Translations under genes and position numbers: made by a program
The notes under the pieces: model-generated
Database searches by the model: none
The model's input: only the letters and a program-made list of their open reading frames with translations
Told to the model about the DNA's origin: nothing
Assembly (NCBI GenBank): GCA_023423675.1
Contig: JAFAFD010000162.1
Coordinates: 1-5,730 of the forward strand
Direction of reading: 5' to 3'
Length of the DNA stretch: 5,730 nt
Source of the DNA: Pseudomonadota bacterium
GTDB taxonomy: Bacteria > Pseudomonadota > Gammaproteobacteria > Xanthomonadales > Xanthomonadaceae
Shown here: positions 1-4,906 of the stretch, one piece after another
Layout: every line of letters starts with the position of its first letter
Position numbering within the stretch: position 1 is the first letter of the stretch

Positions 1-26
1 GGCGGGGGCCCGGCGTTGGCAGCGGC

Positions 27-413
27 TTAGAACATGCCTTCGAAGGGGTTCCAGCTGGTGCGGCCCTGCACCTTCTCCACGTAGTAGCTGTAGTTGGTGC
101 TGGAGGCGACCAGGAAGTTCAGCGCGAAGAACAGGGCGCGGCCGACGATATCCGGCAGCATCAGGGTGATCACAGCCAGGGCGATGTTGATGCCGATGAC
201 GACAAGCGCCTTGCGCCACATGCCCAGGATCAGCAGGTAGATCGCGCCGAAGAACAGGGCAAAGAAATTGATGTTGATCTTCAGCCGATCGCCGAAGGAA
301 AGCGCCTTCCAGGCCTGCTTGAAGCCCGGTTCCTTGGGCGCGCCGTGCTGCTGAAAGAAGTTGAAGCGGAACTGCCACTTCGGGCTGTACTGCGAGAGGT
401 CGACTGCGTTCAT
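27..413 (-). CDS. DUF2628-type small membrane protein
   Basis: This encodes a 128-residue protein of unknown function that is probably in the inner membrane. The first 45 residues are polar and aromatic (KWQFRFNFF, then GFKQAWKALSFGDRLKIN). Hydrophobic stretches follow at about 47-65, 68-86 and 91-105, and a polar aromatic tail ends in WNPFEGMF. The FFALFFGAIYLLILGMWRK segment has the look of DUF2628 proteins, in which an FFFG-x-Y stretch precedes a membrane helix and a conserved W-R/K; no biochemical role is established for that family. I chose the ATG at 413 because AGGGA lies 12 bases upstream and a possible -10 box (447-452) would start the mRNA near 440. The in-frame ATG at 464 has no ribosome binding site and would lie upstream of that start. 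The gene stands alone, divergent from everything else in the window. Family call fairly sure, function unknown. Confidence 0.85.
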   Translation of the reverse strand: MNAVDLSQYSPKWQFRFNFFQQHGAPKEPGFKQAWKALSFGDRLKININFFALFFGAIYLLILGMWRKALVVIGINIALAVITLMLPDIVGRALFFALNFLVASSTNYSYYVEKVQGRTSWNPFEGMF

Positions 414-434
414 GAATGGGAGACGTCCCTGTGG

Positions 435-446
435 GAAAACGTTTTC
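435..446. promoter_or_regulatory. Perfect 12-bp palindrome, LacI/GalR-type operator candidate
   Basis: The sequence GAAAACGTTTTC is its own reverse complement. Its centre, AAACGTTT with a central CpG, is typical of operators bound by LacI/GalR-family repressors, and AAACGTTTTC also occurs in the E. coli PurR consensus. On the minus strand a possible -10 box TATCAT (plus coordinates 447-452) sits immediately upstream, so the palindrome would cover the start of transcription of the DUF2628 gene, a natural place for a repressor. No good -35 accompanies it. The regulator's identity is inference; no such gene is in the window. Confidence 0.35.
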
Positions 447-475
447 ATGATAAATGTGTCGCATTCAGCCAACCA

Positions 476-558
476 GGGTGGTCCGTCAAAAATGTGACGG
501 TGGACCAGTTGGAGCCTTGCATCCCCTCGCCGCACCGTCACCCACCCGCCTTGTTTTT
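476..558 (+). other. Competing inverted repeats followed by a T-run (possible structured RNA or terminator)
   Basis: Three arms can pair in alternative ways. In fold A, TGGTCC-GTCA (479-488) pairs with TGAC (495-498) and GGACCA (502-507), leaving a 3-base bulge and an AAAATG loop. In fold B, GTGACGGTG (494-502) pairs perfectly with CACCGTCAC (533-541), and GGGTGG (476-481) can pair with the adjoining CCACCC (542-547). The folds share the TGAC arm and exclude each other. Three bases after fold B comes TTGTTTTT (551-558), as expected of an intrinsic terminator read on the plus strand. No recognised plus-strand gene lies upstream in the window, so this could end a short RNA starting near 450-475, or be a leader structure. 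Structure is seen; function is inferred. Confidence 0.35.
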
Positions 559-631
559 AGGATAGGGTGCGCAGTTCCGCTGCCGCTCGGGCCTGGCCCT
601 GGCGCGTTGGCGGGATGTCCTCGGAGGTTGC

Positions 632-799
632 ATGACCACACCTGTTACACCGGAAAACGCACCCGGACCGGTGCTTCTGCCGACACCCGAAGTGGTGCAG
701 GCGCAACAACTACTCGCCCGCCAGCAACTGGCGGTGGCGATCGACCGCGCGCGCGCGGCGGCGAACCGTGATCCCGCAGCGCCTGAGACCCTGACCTGA
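632..799 (+). CDS. Hypothetical 55-residue protein
   Basis: This is a complete small ORF from ATG to TGA. GGAGG at 623-627 sits 4 bases before the ATG, the main support for translation. The product begins with a proline- and threonine-rich stretch (residues 1-19, MTTPVTPENAPGPVLLPTP). A strongly helix-forming segment of about 27 residues follows (VVQAQQLLARQQLAVAIDRARAAA, about 21-44), with alternating hydrophobic and charged or Gln faces, and then a short polar tail. There is no signal peptide, membrane helix or cysteine, so a small soluble cytoplasmic protein is expected. I do not recognise the family. Codon choice is compatible with the neighbourhood but not decisive. A REP-like hairpin starts 21 bases after the stop. 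Chance occurrence in GC-rich DNA remains possible. Confidence 0.5.
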   Translation: MTTPVTPENAPGPVLLPTPEVVQAQQLLARQQLAVAIDRARAAANRDPAAPETLT

Positions 800-820
800 C
801 GGGCGATCTTGAGGTGATGG

Positions 821-840
821 GTGCCAACCTCGGTTGGCAC
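821..840. repeat. REP-like palindromic hairpin (SMAG-type stem)
   Basis: GTGCCAAC and GTTGGCAC form a perfect 8-bp stem around a CTCG loop (9 bp if the loop closes to two bases). Stems of the form GTGCCAACC/GGTTGGCAC are, from general knowledge, frequent in the SMAG repetitive palindromes of Stenotrophomonas. The GTAG tetranucleotide that normally precedes the stem is absent on both strands, so this may be a degenerate copy or an independent hairpin. It lies just after the 632-799 ORF and could protect or end its mRNA, although no T-run follows. Confidence 0.45.
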
Positions 841-881
841 GCTTGTGCGCGGGCGGCTGCCGCTATGCCGGATCCTGCATT

Positions 882-896
882 TGAGATTAATTCTCA
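882..896. promoter_or_regulatory. Fur-box-like palindrome
   Basis: TGAGATTAATTCTCA matches the 7-1-7 pattern TGAGAAT-N-ATTCTCA at 13 of 14 specified positions; sites of this form are typical of gammaproteobacterial Fur operators. It sits in a short AT-rich island (about 879-900) within otherwise very GC-rich DNA. Its centre is about 50 bases upstream of the ATG at 940, consistent with iron-dependent control of the downstream 55-codon ORF and perhaps of mdoH. A clear sigma-70 promoter overlapping it is not visible: TTGAGA at 881 could be a -35, but no good -10 follows. Binding is inferred from sequence only. Confidence 0.5.
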
Positions 897-917
897 TTTT
901 GCACGATCCATTTCCAG

Positions 918-935
918 CCCCCCCTTACGGGAGGG
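918..935 (+). promoter_or_regulatory. Hairpin masking the ribosome binding site of the 940 ORF
   Basis: Seven C residues (918-924), a TTAC loop (925-928) and GGGAGGG (929-935) form a stem of six G-C pairs with one C-A mismatch. The 3' arm contains the GGAGG (930-934) that lies 5 bases before the ATG at 940. In any mRNA starting upstream of 918 the ribosome binding site would be paired, so translation of the 940 ORF would be low unless the hairpin is opened. Confidence 0.45.
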
Positions 936-939
936 CGGC

Positions 940-1107
940 ATGTCTGAGCCGGCCGTCCCCTGCACTTTGCTGAATGGGGAGAGCGTGCGCGCTGGCCCTT
1001 CGCGTCCGGCTTACGTTTTCCCTCTTATGCTGGGCCGCATTTTCGATTCCGCCCCGTTGGAGATCGTGTGGGTTCCGGTAGTGACAGACATCTACTGCGC
1101 GGCGTGA
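940..1107 (+). CDS. Hypothetical 55-residue protein downstream of Fur-like site
   Basis: This small ORF is supported by GGAGG (930-934) at ideal 5-base spacing from the ATG and by a Fur-like palindrome about 44 bases upstream. The frame continues open back to 814, but the upstream ATGs lack a ribosome binding site and that extension would run through the hairpin and Fur site, so 940 is preferred. The product has two cysteines (residues 8 and 53), a polar first 20 residues, then a moderately hydrophobic aromatic-rich half ([12 protein letters not shown], then [13 protein letters not shown]). It is not clearly a membrane helix or signal peptide, and I recognise no family. By my count about 73% of its codons end in G or C, apparently lower than in the neighbouring genes, which may mean recent origin, a leader peptide, or that it is not a true gene. 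Confidence 0.4.
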   Translation: MSEPAVPCTLLNGESVRAGPSRPAYVFPLMLGRIFDSAPLEIVWVPVVTDIYCAA

Positions 1108-1172
1108 CGCCGTTGCAGGCAGAACAAGTGCGGGCGCCGGGAATGCGCGCGGGGAACCCTGGTGCATGCCGC

Positions 1173-1189
1173 CTGGCCAGGATGGCCAG
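1173..1189 (+). other. Short hairpin in the mdoH leader
   Basis: CTGGCCA and TGGCCAG form a 7-bp perfect stem around a GGA loop, ending 15 bases before the mdoH ribosome binding site (GGAG, 1205-1208). It overlaps a 10-bp palindrome CCTGGCCAGG (1172-1181). It would lie in the 5' untranslated mRNA and does not mask the ribosome binding site. A role in mRNA stability is possible; chance occurrence in GC-rich DNA is also possible. Confidence 0.25.
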
Positions 1190-1216
1190 CCACGCTGCCT
1201 GGGCGGAGTAGACGCG

Positions 1217-3145
1217 ATGGAAGCTCAAACCACCTCCCACGCCGGCCCGGGCAACCCCGAGCTGGATGCCGGCTGGGCGCTGTTGCCGCCCGAAGCGCCC
1301 CTGCAGATGCCCGAGCAGACCCTGCGCGAGGGCAAGCTCAAAGTCACTCGCCACCGCACCTCGCCGCGCATGATCAAGCTGCGCCGCCTGTACCTCTTCG
1401 GTGGTACTGCGGCGATGACCGCCGTGGCCACGCGGATGATGTGGCGGGTGCTGTCCACCAACGGCATCAGCGTGCTCGAGGCCTGCCTGCTGGTGCTGTT
1501 CGTCGGCCTGTTCGCCTGGATCGCGCTGTCCTTCGCCAGTGCCGTGGCCGGCTTCCTCACCGCCGTGTTCGACCGCGGCTACCGCCTGGGCATCGACCCG
1601 GACAAGCCGTTGCCGATCGTGCACAGCCGCACCGCGCTGCTGATGCCTACCTACAACGAAGACCCGCGACGGCTGCTGGCCGGCCTGCGCGCGATCTATG
1701 AATCGGTGGCCGCCACCGGGCAGCTGGAACGCTTCGATTTCTTCGTGCTCAGCGACACCCGCCGCGAGGACATCGCCCGCGCCGAGGAGCTGGTCTTCAA
1801 CGAGCTGCGCGAACTGGTGCCCGATGGCCGGGTGCGCCTGTTCTACCGCCGCCGCAGCGACAACGGTGCGCGCAAGGCCGGCAACATCGCCGACTGGGTG
1901 CGCCGTTTCGGCGGCGCCTACCCGCAGATGCTGATCCTCGACGCCGACAGCCTGATGACCGGCGACAGCATCGTGCGCCTGGTGGCGGGCATGGAACACA
2001 ACGCCGACGTCGGCCTGATCCAGACCCTGCCGTCGGTGATCGGCGGGCGCACCCTGTTTGCCCGCATGCAGCAGTTCGGTGGCCGCGTGTACGGGCCGGT
2101 CATCGCCCGCGGCGTGGCCTGGTGGCATGGCGCCGAGAGCAACTACTGGGGCCACAACGCGATCATCCGTACCCGCGCCTTCGCCGACCAGGCCGGCCTG
2201 CCGGCGCTGCCCGGCCGCAAGCCGTTCGGCGGCCACGTGCTCAGCCACGATTTCGTCGAAGCCGCACTGATGCGCCGGGGCGGCTGGGCCGCGCACATGG
2301 TGCCTTACCTGGGCGGCAGCTACGAGGAAGGCCCGCCGACCCTGACCGACATGCTGGTGCGCGACCGCCGCTGGTGCCAGGGCAACCTGCAGCACGGCAA
2401 GGTGGTCGGCAGCCGCGGCTTGCACTGGATCAGCCGCGTGCACATGCTGATCGGCATCGGCCATTACTTCACCGCGCCGATGTGGGGCATGTTGATGCTG
2501 ATCGGCATCGCCATCCCGCTGTTCCAGGAAGGCATCGATTTCAACGCACTGCTGCACCTGTCGCCCAGCGTCTACTGGCGTGCGCAGGACGAGGAGCAGG
2601 TGGTGCGCCTGTTCGGCGCGACCATGGCCGTGCTGCTGCTGCCCAAGGTGCTGGGCTACCTGGCCATGCTGCTGGACCCGGTGGACCGCCGTGGCTGCGG
2701 TGGCGCCTTCCGCGCGTTCGTGTCGATGCTGGTGGAGACCGTGCTGGCGGCGCTGATGGCGCCGGTGGTGATGTACGTGCAGTCGCGCGGCGTGGCCGAA
2801 GTGCTGTCCGGCCGCGATTCGGGCTGGGACGCGCAGCAGCGCGACGACGGTGGCATTTCCTGGATGGCGCTGATCCGCGGTTACGGCGGGCTGGGCGTGT
2901 TCGGTGCCTTCATGGGCGTGCTGGCCTGGGCGGTGTCGCCCTCGTTGGCGGTGTGGATGGCACCGGTGGTGATCGGCATGGTGCTGGCCATTCCGGTGGT
3001 CGCGCTGACCTCTTCGCGTGGGCCCGGTGGCTTCCTGCACCGCTGGGGCCTGCTGGACATCCCCGAGGAAAACACGCCGCCGCCCGTGCTGGTGCGTGCC
3101 GCCGAACTGCGCCGCGAAGCCGCCGAGCAGCCGCCGCTGTACTGA
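1217..3145 (+). CDS. mdoH: Glucans biosynthesis glucosyltransferase H (OpgH/MdoH)
   Basis: OpgH is an inner-membrane family 2 glycosyltransferase that uses cytoplasmic UDP-glucose to build and export the beta-1,2-glucan backbone of osmoregulated periplasmic glucans; the xanthomonad homologue is also called HrpM. The 642-residue product shows membrane segments near 57-77 and 85-115. A cytoplasmic catalytic domain follows with PTYNED (144-149), LSD (Asp180), LDADS (Asp242, Asp244), SHDFVEAA (Asp345) and RDRRW (382-386), the D,D,D,R/QxxRW set of processive GT2 enzymes. About five more membrane segments lie between 409 and 598. The ATG at 1217 has GGAG 8 bases upstream; an in-frame ATG at 1166 would add 17 residues resembling leader sequence. 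E. coli OpgH has about 847 residues; much of its extra N-terminal region is absent here. No opgG partner is adjacent, unlike the enterobacterial opgGH operon. Confidence 0.95.
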   Translation: MEAQTTSHAGPGNPELDAGWALLPPEAPLQMPEQTLREGKLKVTRHRTSPRMIKLRRLYLFGGTAAMTAVATRMMWRVLSTNGISVLEACLLVLFVGLFAWIALSFASAVAGFLTAVFDRGYRLGIDPDKPLPIVHSRTALLMPTYNEDPRRLLAGLRAIYESVAATGQLERFDFFVLSDTRREDIARAEELVFNELRELVPDGRVRLFYRRRSDNGARKAGNIADWVRRFGGAYPQMLILDADSLMTGDSIVRLVAGMEHNADVGLIQTLPSVIGGRTLFARMQQFGGRVYGPVIARGVAWWHGAESNYWGHNAIIRTRAFADQAGLPALPGRKPFGGHVLSHDFVEAALMRRGGWAAHMVPYLGGSYEEGPPTLTDMLVRDRRWCQGNLQHGKVVGSRGLHWISRVHMLIGIGHYFTAPMWGMLMLIGIAIPLFQEGIDFNALLHLSPSVYWRAQDEEQVVRLFGATMAVLLLPKVLGYLAMLLDPVDRRGCGGAFRAFVSMLVETVLAALMAPVVMYVQSRGVAEVLSGRDSGWDAQQRDDGGISWMALIRGYGGLGVFGAFMGVLAWAVSPSLAVWMAPVVIGMVLAIPVVALTSSRGPGGFLHRWGLLDIPEENTPPPVLVRAAELRREAAEQPPLY

Positions 3146-3162
3146 TCGGCCCATGGCGGCGG

Positions 3163-3168
3163 CATAAT
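3163..3168 (+). promoter_or_regulatory. Candidate -10 box for the estB operon
   Basis: CATAAT matches the sigma-70 -10 consensus at five of six positions and stands out in a GC-rich gap. Transcription would start near 3174-3176, about 20 bases before the estB ATG. No good -35 is found 16-18 bases upstream (it would fall at the mdoH stop), so the promoter may be weak or activator-dependent. Confidence 0.4.
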
Positions 3169-3194
3169 GCGGCTCGAACTTGAAGGAGCCGCAT
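3167..3194 (+). promoter_or_regulatory. 9-bp hairpin overlapping the estB ribosome binding site
   Basis: ATGCGGCTC (3167-3175) and GAGCCGCAT (3186-3194) are perfect reverse complements separated by 10 bases (3176-3185). The 3' arm includes the GAG of the estB ribosome binding site AAGGAG (3183-3188) and ends one base before the ATG. The 5' arm begins inside the candidate -10 box and ends at about the expected transcription start. Only read-through mRNA from mdoH would therefore carry the complete hairpin. Confidence 0.5.
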
Positions 3195-3195
3195 C

Positions 3196-3855
3196 ATGCT
3201 GCAAACGGTGGAACAGGAAACCGGCGCCTCGCCGCAGTGGTCGGTGATCTGGCTGCATGGCCTGGGGGCCGATGGCCATGATTTCGCACCGATCGTGCCC
3301 GAGCTGGTGCGTCCGCACTGGCCGGCGCTGCGCTTCGTCTTCCCGCATGCACCGGTGCGGCCGATCACGATCAACAACGGCGTGCCGATGCGCGGCTGGT
3401 ACGACATCGTCGGCATGGATTTCCGCTCGCGTGCCGACATGGCCGGTGTGCGTGAATCGGTGGCCCAGCTGGATGCGTTGATCGCGCGCGAGATCGAGCG
3501 CGGCGTCGCCGCCGACCACATCTTCCTGGCCGGTTTCTCGCAGGGTGGCGCGGTCATCCTCAGCGCCGCACTGGAACGCACCGCGCCGCTGGCCGGCCTG
3601 ATCGCCCTGTCCACCTACCTGCCCGATGCCGAAGCGGCCCGCCGCGTTGACGGTGCCGTCGCCGTGCCGGTGTTCATGGCCCACGGCAGTGGCGACCCGG
3701 TGATTCCGCTGGCGGTGGCCGAGCACAGCGCGCAGGTGCTGCGCACGCTGGGCCTGTCGCTGCAGTGGCAGCGTTACCCGATGGCGCACCAGGTCTGTGC
3801 CGAAGAGATCCAGGCACTGGGCGACTGGCTGCAGGAACGGTTGGGCGTGGCCTGA
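3196..3855 (+). CDS. estB: Carboxylesterase/phospholipase family alpha/beta hydrolase
   Basis: The 219-residue product is a complete member of the carboxylesterase II (EstB) family of alpha/beta hydrolases, which cleave short-chain acyl esters and sometimes lysophospholipids; relatives include bacterial EstB and the eukaryotic acyl-protein thioesterases. The oxyanion region is HGLGADGHDF (21-30). The nucleophile elbow GFSQG places Ser115, the acid is Asp167 in HGSGDPVIP, and the base is His198 in MAHQV, so the full triad is present at the usual positions. WYDI (68-71) is also typical of the family. There is no signal peptide, so it is probably cytoplasmic. AAGGAG lies 7 bases before the ATG. 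It is 50 bases after mdoH and only 3 bases before the kinase gene, so it is probably the first gene of an operon with the two-component pair. The natural substrate cannot be read from sequence. Confidence 0.92.
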   Translation: MLQTVEQETGASPQWSVIWLHGLGADGHDFAPIVPELVRPHWPALRFVFPHAPVRPITINNGVPMRGWYDIVGMDFRSRADMAGVRESVAQLDALIAREIERGVAADHIFLAGFSQGGAVILSAALERTAPLAGLIALSTYLPDAEAARRVDGAVAVPVFMAHGSGDPVIPLAVAEHSAQVLRTLGLSLQWQRYPMAHQVCAEEIQALGDWLQERLGVA

Positions 3856-3858
3856 GCC

Positions 3859-4902
3859 ATGGCAGCCAGCGCCAGCCCGCCGTGGATGCCGGAACTGTGC
3901 CGCCTGCCGCGCGTGCTGGCGATGCTGGGCCTGGCCGAACTGGTGGTGGTGGTGCTGGCCCTGGCGCCCGATGGCAGCCGCCATTGGACGCTGGGCGAGC
4001 TGGCCTCGGCCAGTGGTTTCGCGTTGTGGCTTTCGCTGGCGGTCAGCGCCTGCCTGTGCCTGCTGCGGCGGGCACTGTCGACCCTGCCCGAGGTGCTGGG
4101 CGCGCTGCTGGCCATCGCCTTGTCGGCGCTGATCGCCGTGGCGTGCGCCGGCGTCGTCCATGCCCTGTACGCAGTGCTGGGTGACAACTTCACCCGCGGC
4201 ATCAGCTTCTGGCGCTTCACCCTCGGCAGTGCCGCGACCACGGCGCTGATCACCGCGCTGGCGCTGCGCTACTTCTATGTGAGTGACCGCTGGGCCGCGC
4301 AGGTGCAGGCCAACGCGCGCGCCCAGGCCGACGCACTGCAGGCGCGCATCCGCCCGCATTTCCTCTTCAACAGCATGAACCTGATCGCCAGCCTGCTGCA
4401 CCGCGACCCGGCCGTGGCCGAACGCGCGGTGCTGGACCTGTCCGATCTGTTCCGCGCCGCTTTGGGTGCCGGCGAAGGTGATTCCACCCTGCAGGCCGAG
4501 TGCGAGCTGGCCGAGCGCTACCTGTCGATTGAATCGCTGCGCCTGGGCGAACGCCTGCAGGTGCACTGGCAGCGCGAGGAACCGTTGCCCTGGGATCTGG
4601 CGCTGCCGCGCCTGGTACTGCAGCCGCTGGTGGAAAACGCGGTGCTGCATGGCATTTCGCGCCTGCCCGAGGGCGGCACCATCGAGCTGCTTCTGGCCTG
4701 CAAGGACAATGAGCTGCAGATCACAGTTCGCAATCCGGCACCTGATCCGCAGGCCCCTGGGCTGGCGCTGGCGCGGGGCGCGGGCCACGCGCAGCACAGC
4801 ATCGGCCATCGGCTGGCGTGGCGCTTCGGTCGTGCCGCGCGGATGACGGCCGGCTGGAGCGAAGGCTACTATGCCTGCCAGGTGACAGTGCCGATCCAGT
4901 GA
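3859..4902 (+). CDS. algZ: LytS/AlgZ-like membrane sensor histidine kinase
   Basis: The 347-residue product is an inner-membrane sensor kinase expected to phosphorylate the regulator encoded next. Four hydrophobic segments (about 18-36, 52-72, 78-103, 117-140) have short intervening loops and no periplasmic sensor domain. A helical linker leads to the His_kinase domain with IRPHFLFNS, placing the phosphoacceptor at His167. The N box is LQPLVENAVLHG (Glu259, Asn260, His264). The C-terminal glycine-rich part is degenerate: RNPAPDPQ stands where an acidic G1-type motif would be, and GHAQHSIGHRL (309-319) where GxGxGLxN is usual. This resembles AlgZ/FimS, described in Pseudomonas as an unorthodox kinase lacking canonical nucleotide-binding boxes. 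The ATG at 3859 follows the estB stop by 3 bases and has only a weak ribosome binding site, suggesting translational coupling. The signal sensed is unknown. Confidence 0.88.
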   Translation: MAASASPPWMPELCRLPRVLAMLGLAELVVVVLALAPDGSRHWTLGELASASGFALWLSLAVSACLCLLRRALSTLPEVLGALLAIALSALIAVACAGVVHALYAVLGDNFTRGISFWRFTLGSAATTALITALALRYFYVSDRWAAQVQANARAQADALQARIRPHFLFNSMNLIASLLHRDPAVAERAVLDLSDLFRAALGAGEGDSTLQAECELAERYLSIESLRLGERLQVHWQREEPLPWDLALPRLVLQPLVENAVLHGISRLPEGGTIELLLACKDNELQITVRNPAPDPQAPGLALARGAGHAQHSIGHRLAWRFGRAARMTAGWSEGYYACQVTVPIQ

Positions 4903-4906
4903 GGGA
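4901..4906 (+). promoter_or_regulatory. Ribosome binding site that questions the algR start
   Basis: GAGGGA overlaps the kinase stop codon (TGA, 4900-4902). It lies directly against the ATG at 4907 but 6 bases from an in-frame GTG at 4913. Spacing therefore favours GTG at 4913 as the real start, giving a protein that begins MRVVIADDEP, very like the usual MNVLIVDDEP start of AlgR. The difference is two residues. Confidence 0.5.

Larger units (their letters stand above)
414..1216. other. Complex intergenic interval between DUF2628 gene and mdoH
   Basis: About 800 bases lie between two divergent recognisable genes, in a region where other gaps are 3-50 bases. From left to right it holds a 12-bp palindrome at the DUF2628 promoter, competing inverted repeats with a T-run, a 55-codon ORF, a REP-like hairpin, a Fur-like palindrome, a masked ribosome binding site with a second 55-codon ORF, and a short hairpin in the mdoH leader. 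Each has its own entry. I found no convincing sigma-70 -35/-10 pair for mdoH itself, so its promoter is not placed. Confidence 0.6.

Noticed and set aside
454..771. A 105-codon plus-strand frame overlapping the 632-799 ORF
   Set aside because: It has no ribosome binding site at its ATG and runs through the inverted repeats and T-run. The product is Pro/Arg/Gly/Thr-rich without pattern, whereas the 632 frame has GGAGG.
814..939. Upstream extension of the 940 ORF to 97 codons
   Set aside because: The ATGs at 814 and 817 have no good ribosome binding site, and the extension would translate through the REP-like hairpin, the Fur-like site and the C-tract.
538..1167. Minus-strand frames (538-897, 645-827, 925-1167)
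   Set aside because: None has a convincing ribosome binding site or recognisable protein. They overlap the better-supported plus-strand small ORFs and the Fur-like site.
1166..1216. Earlier ATG for mdoH
   Set aside because: It would translate the 1173-1189 hairpin into a Pro/Gly-rich addition. The nearest GGGGA is more than 10 bases upstream, whereas the ATG at 1217 has GGAG at 8 bases.
1025..3154. A 709-codon minus-strand open frame antisense to mdoH
   Set aside because: Its product is a low-complexity string of His, Gln, Arg, Ala and Gly, expected from the antisense of a gene with strong G/C third positions. The plus strand encodes an unmistakable OpgH.
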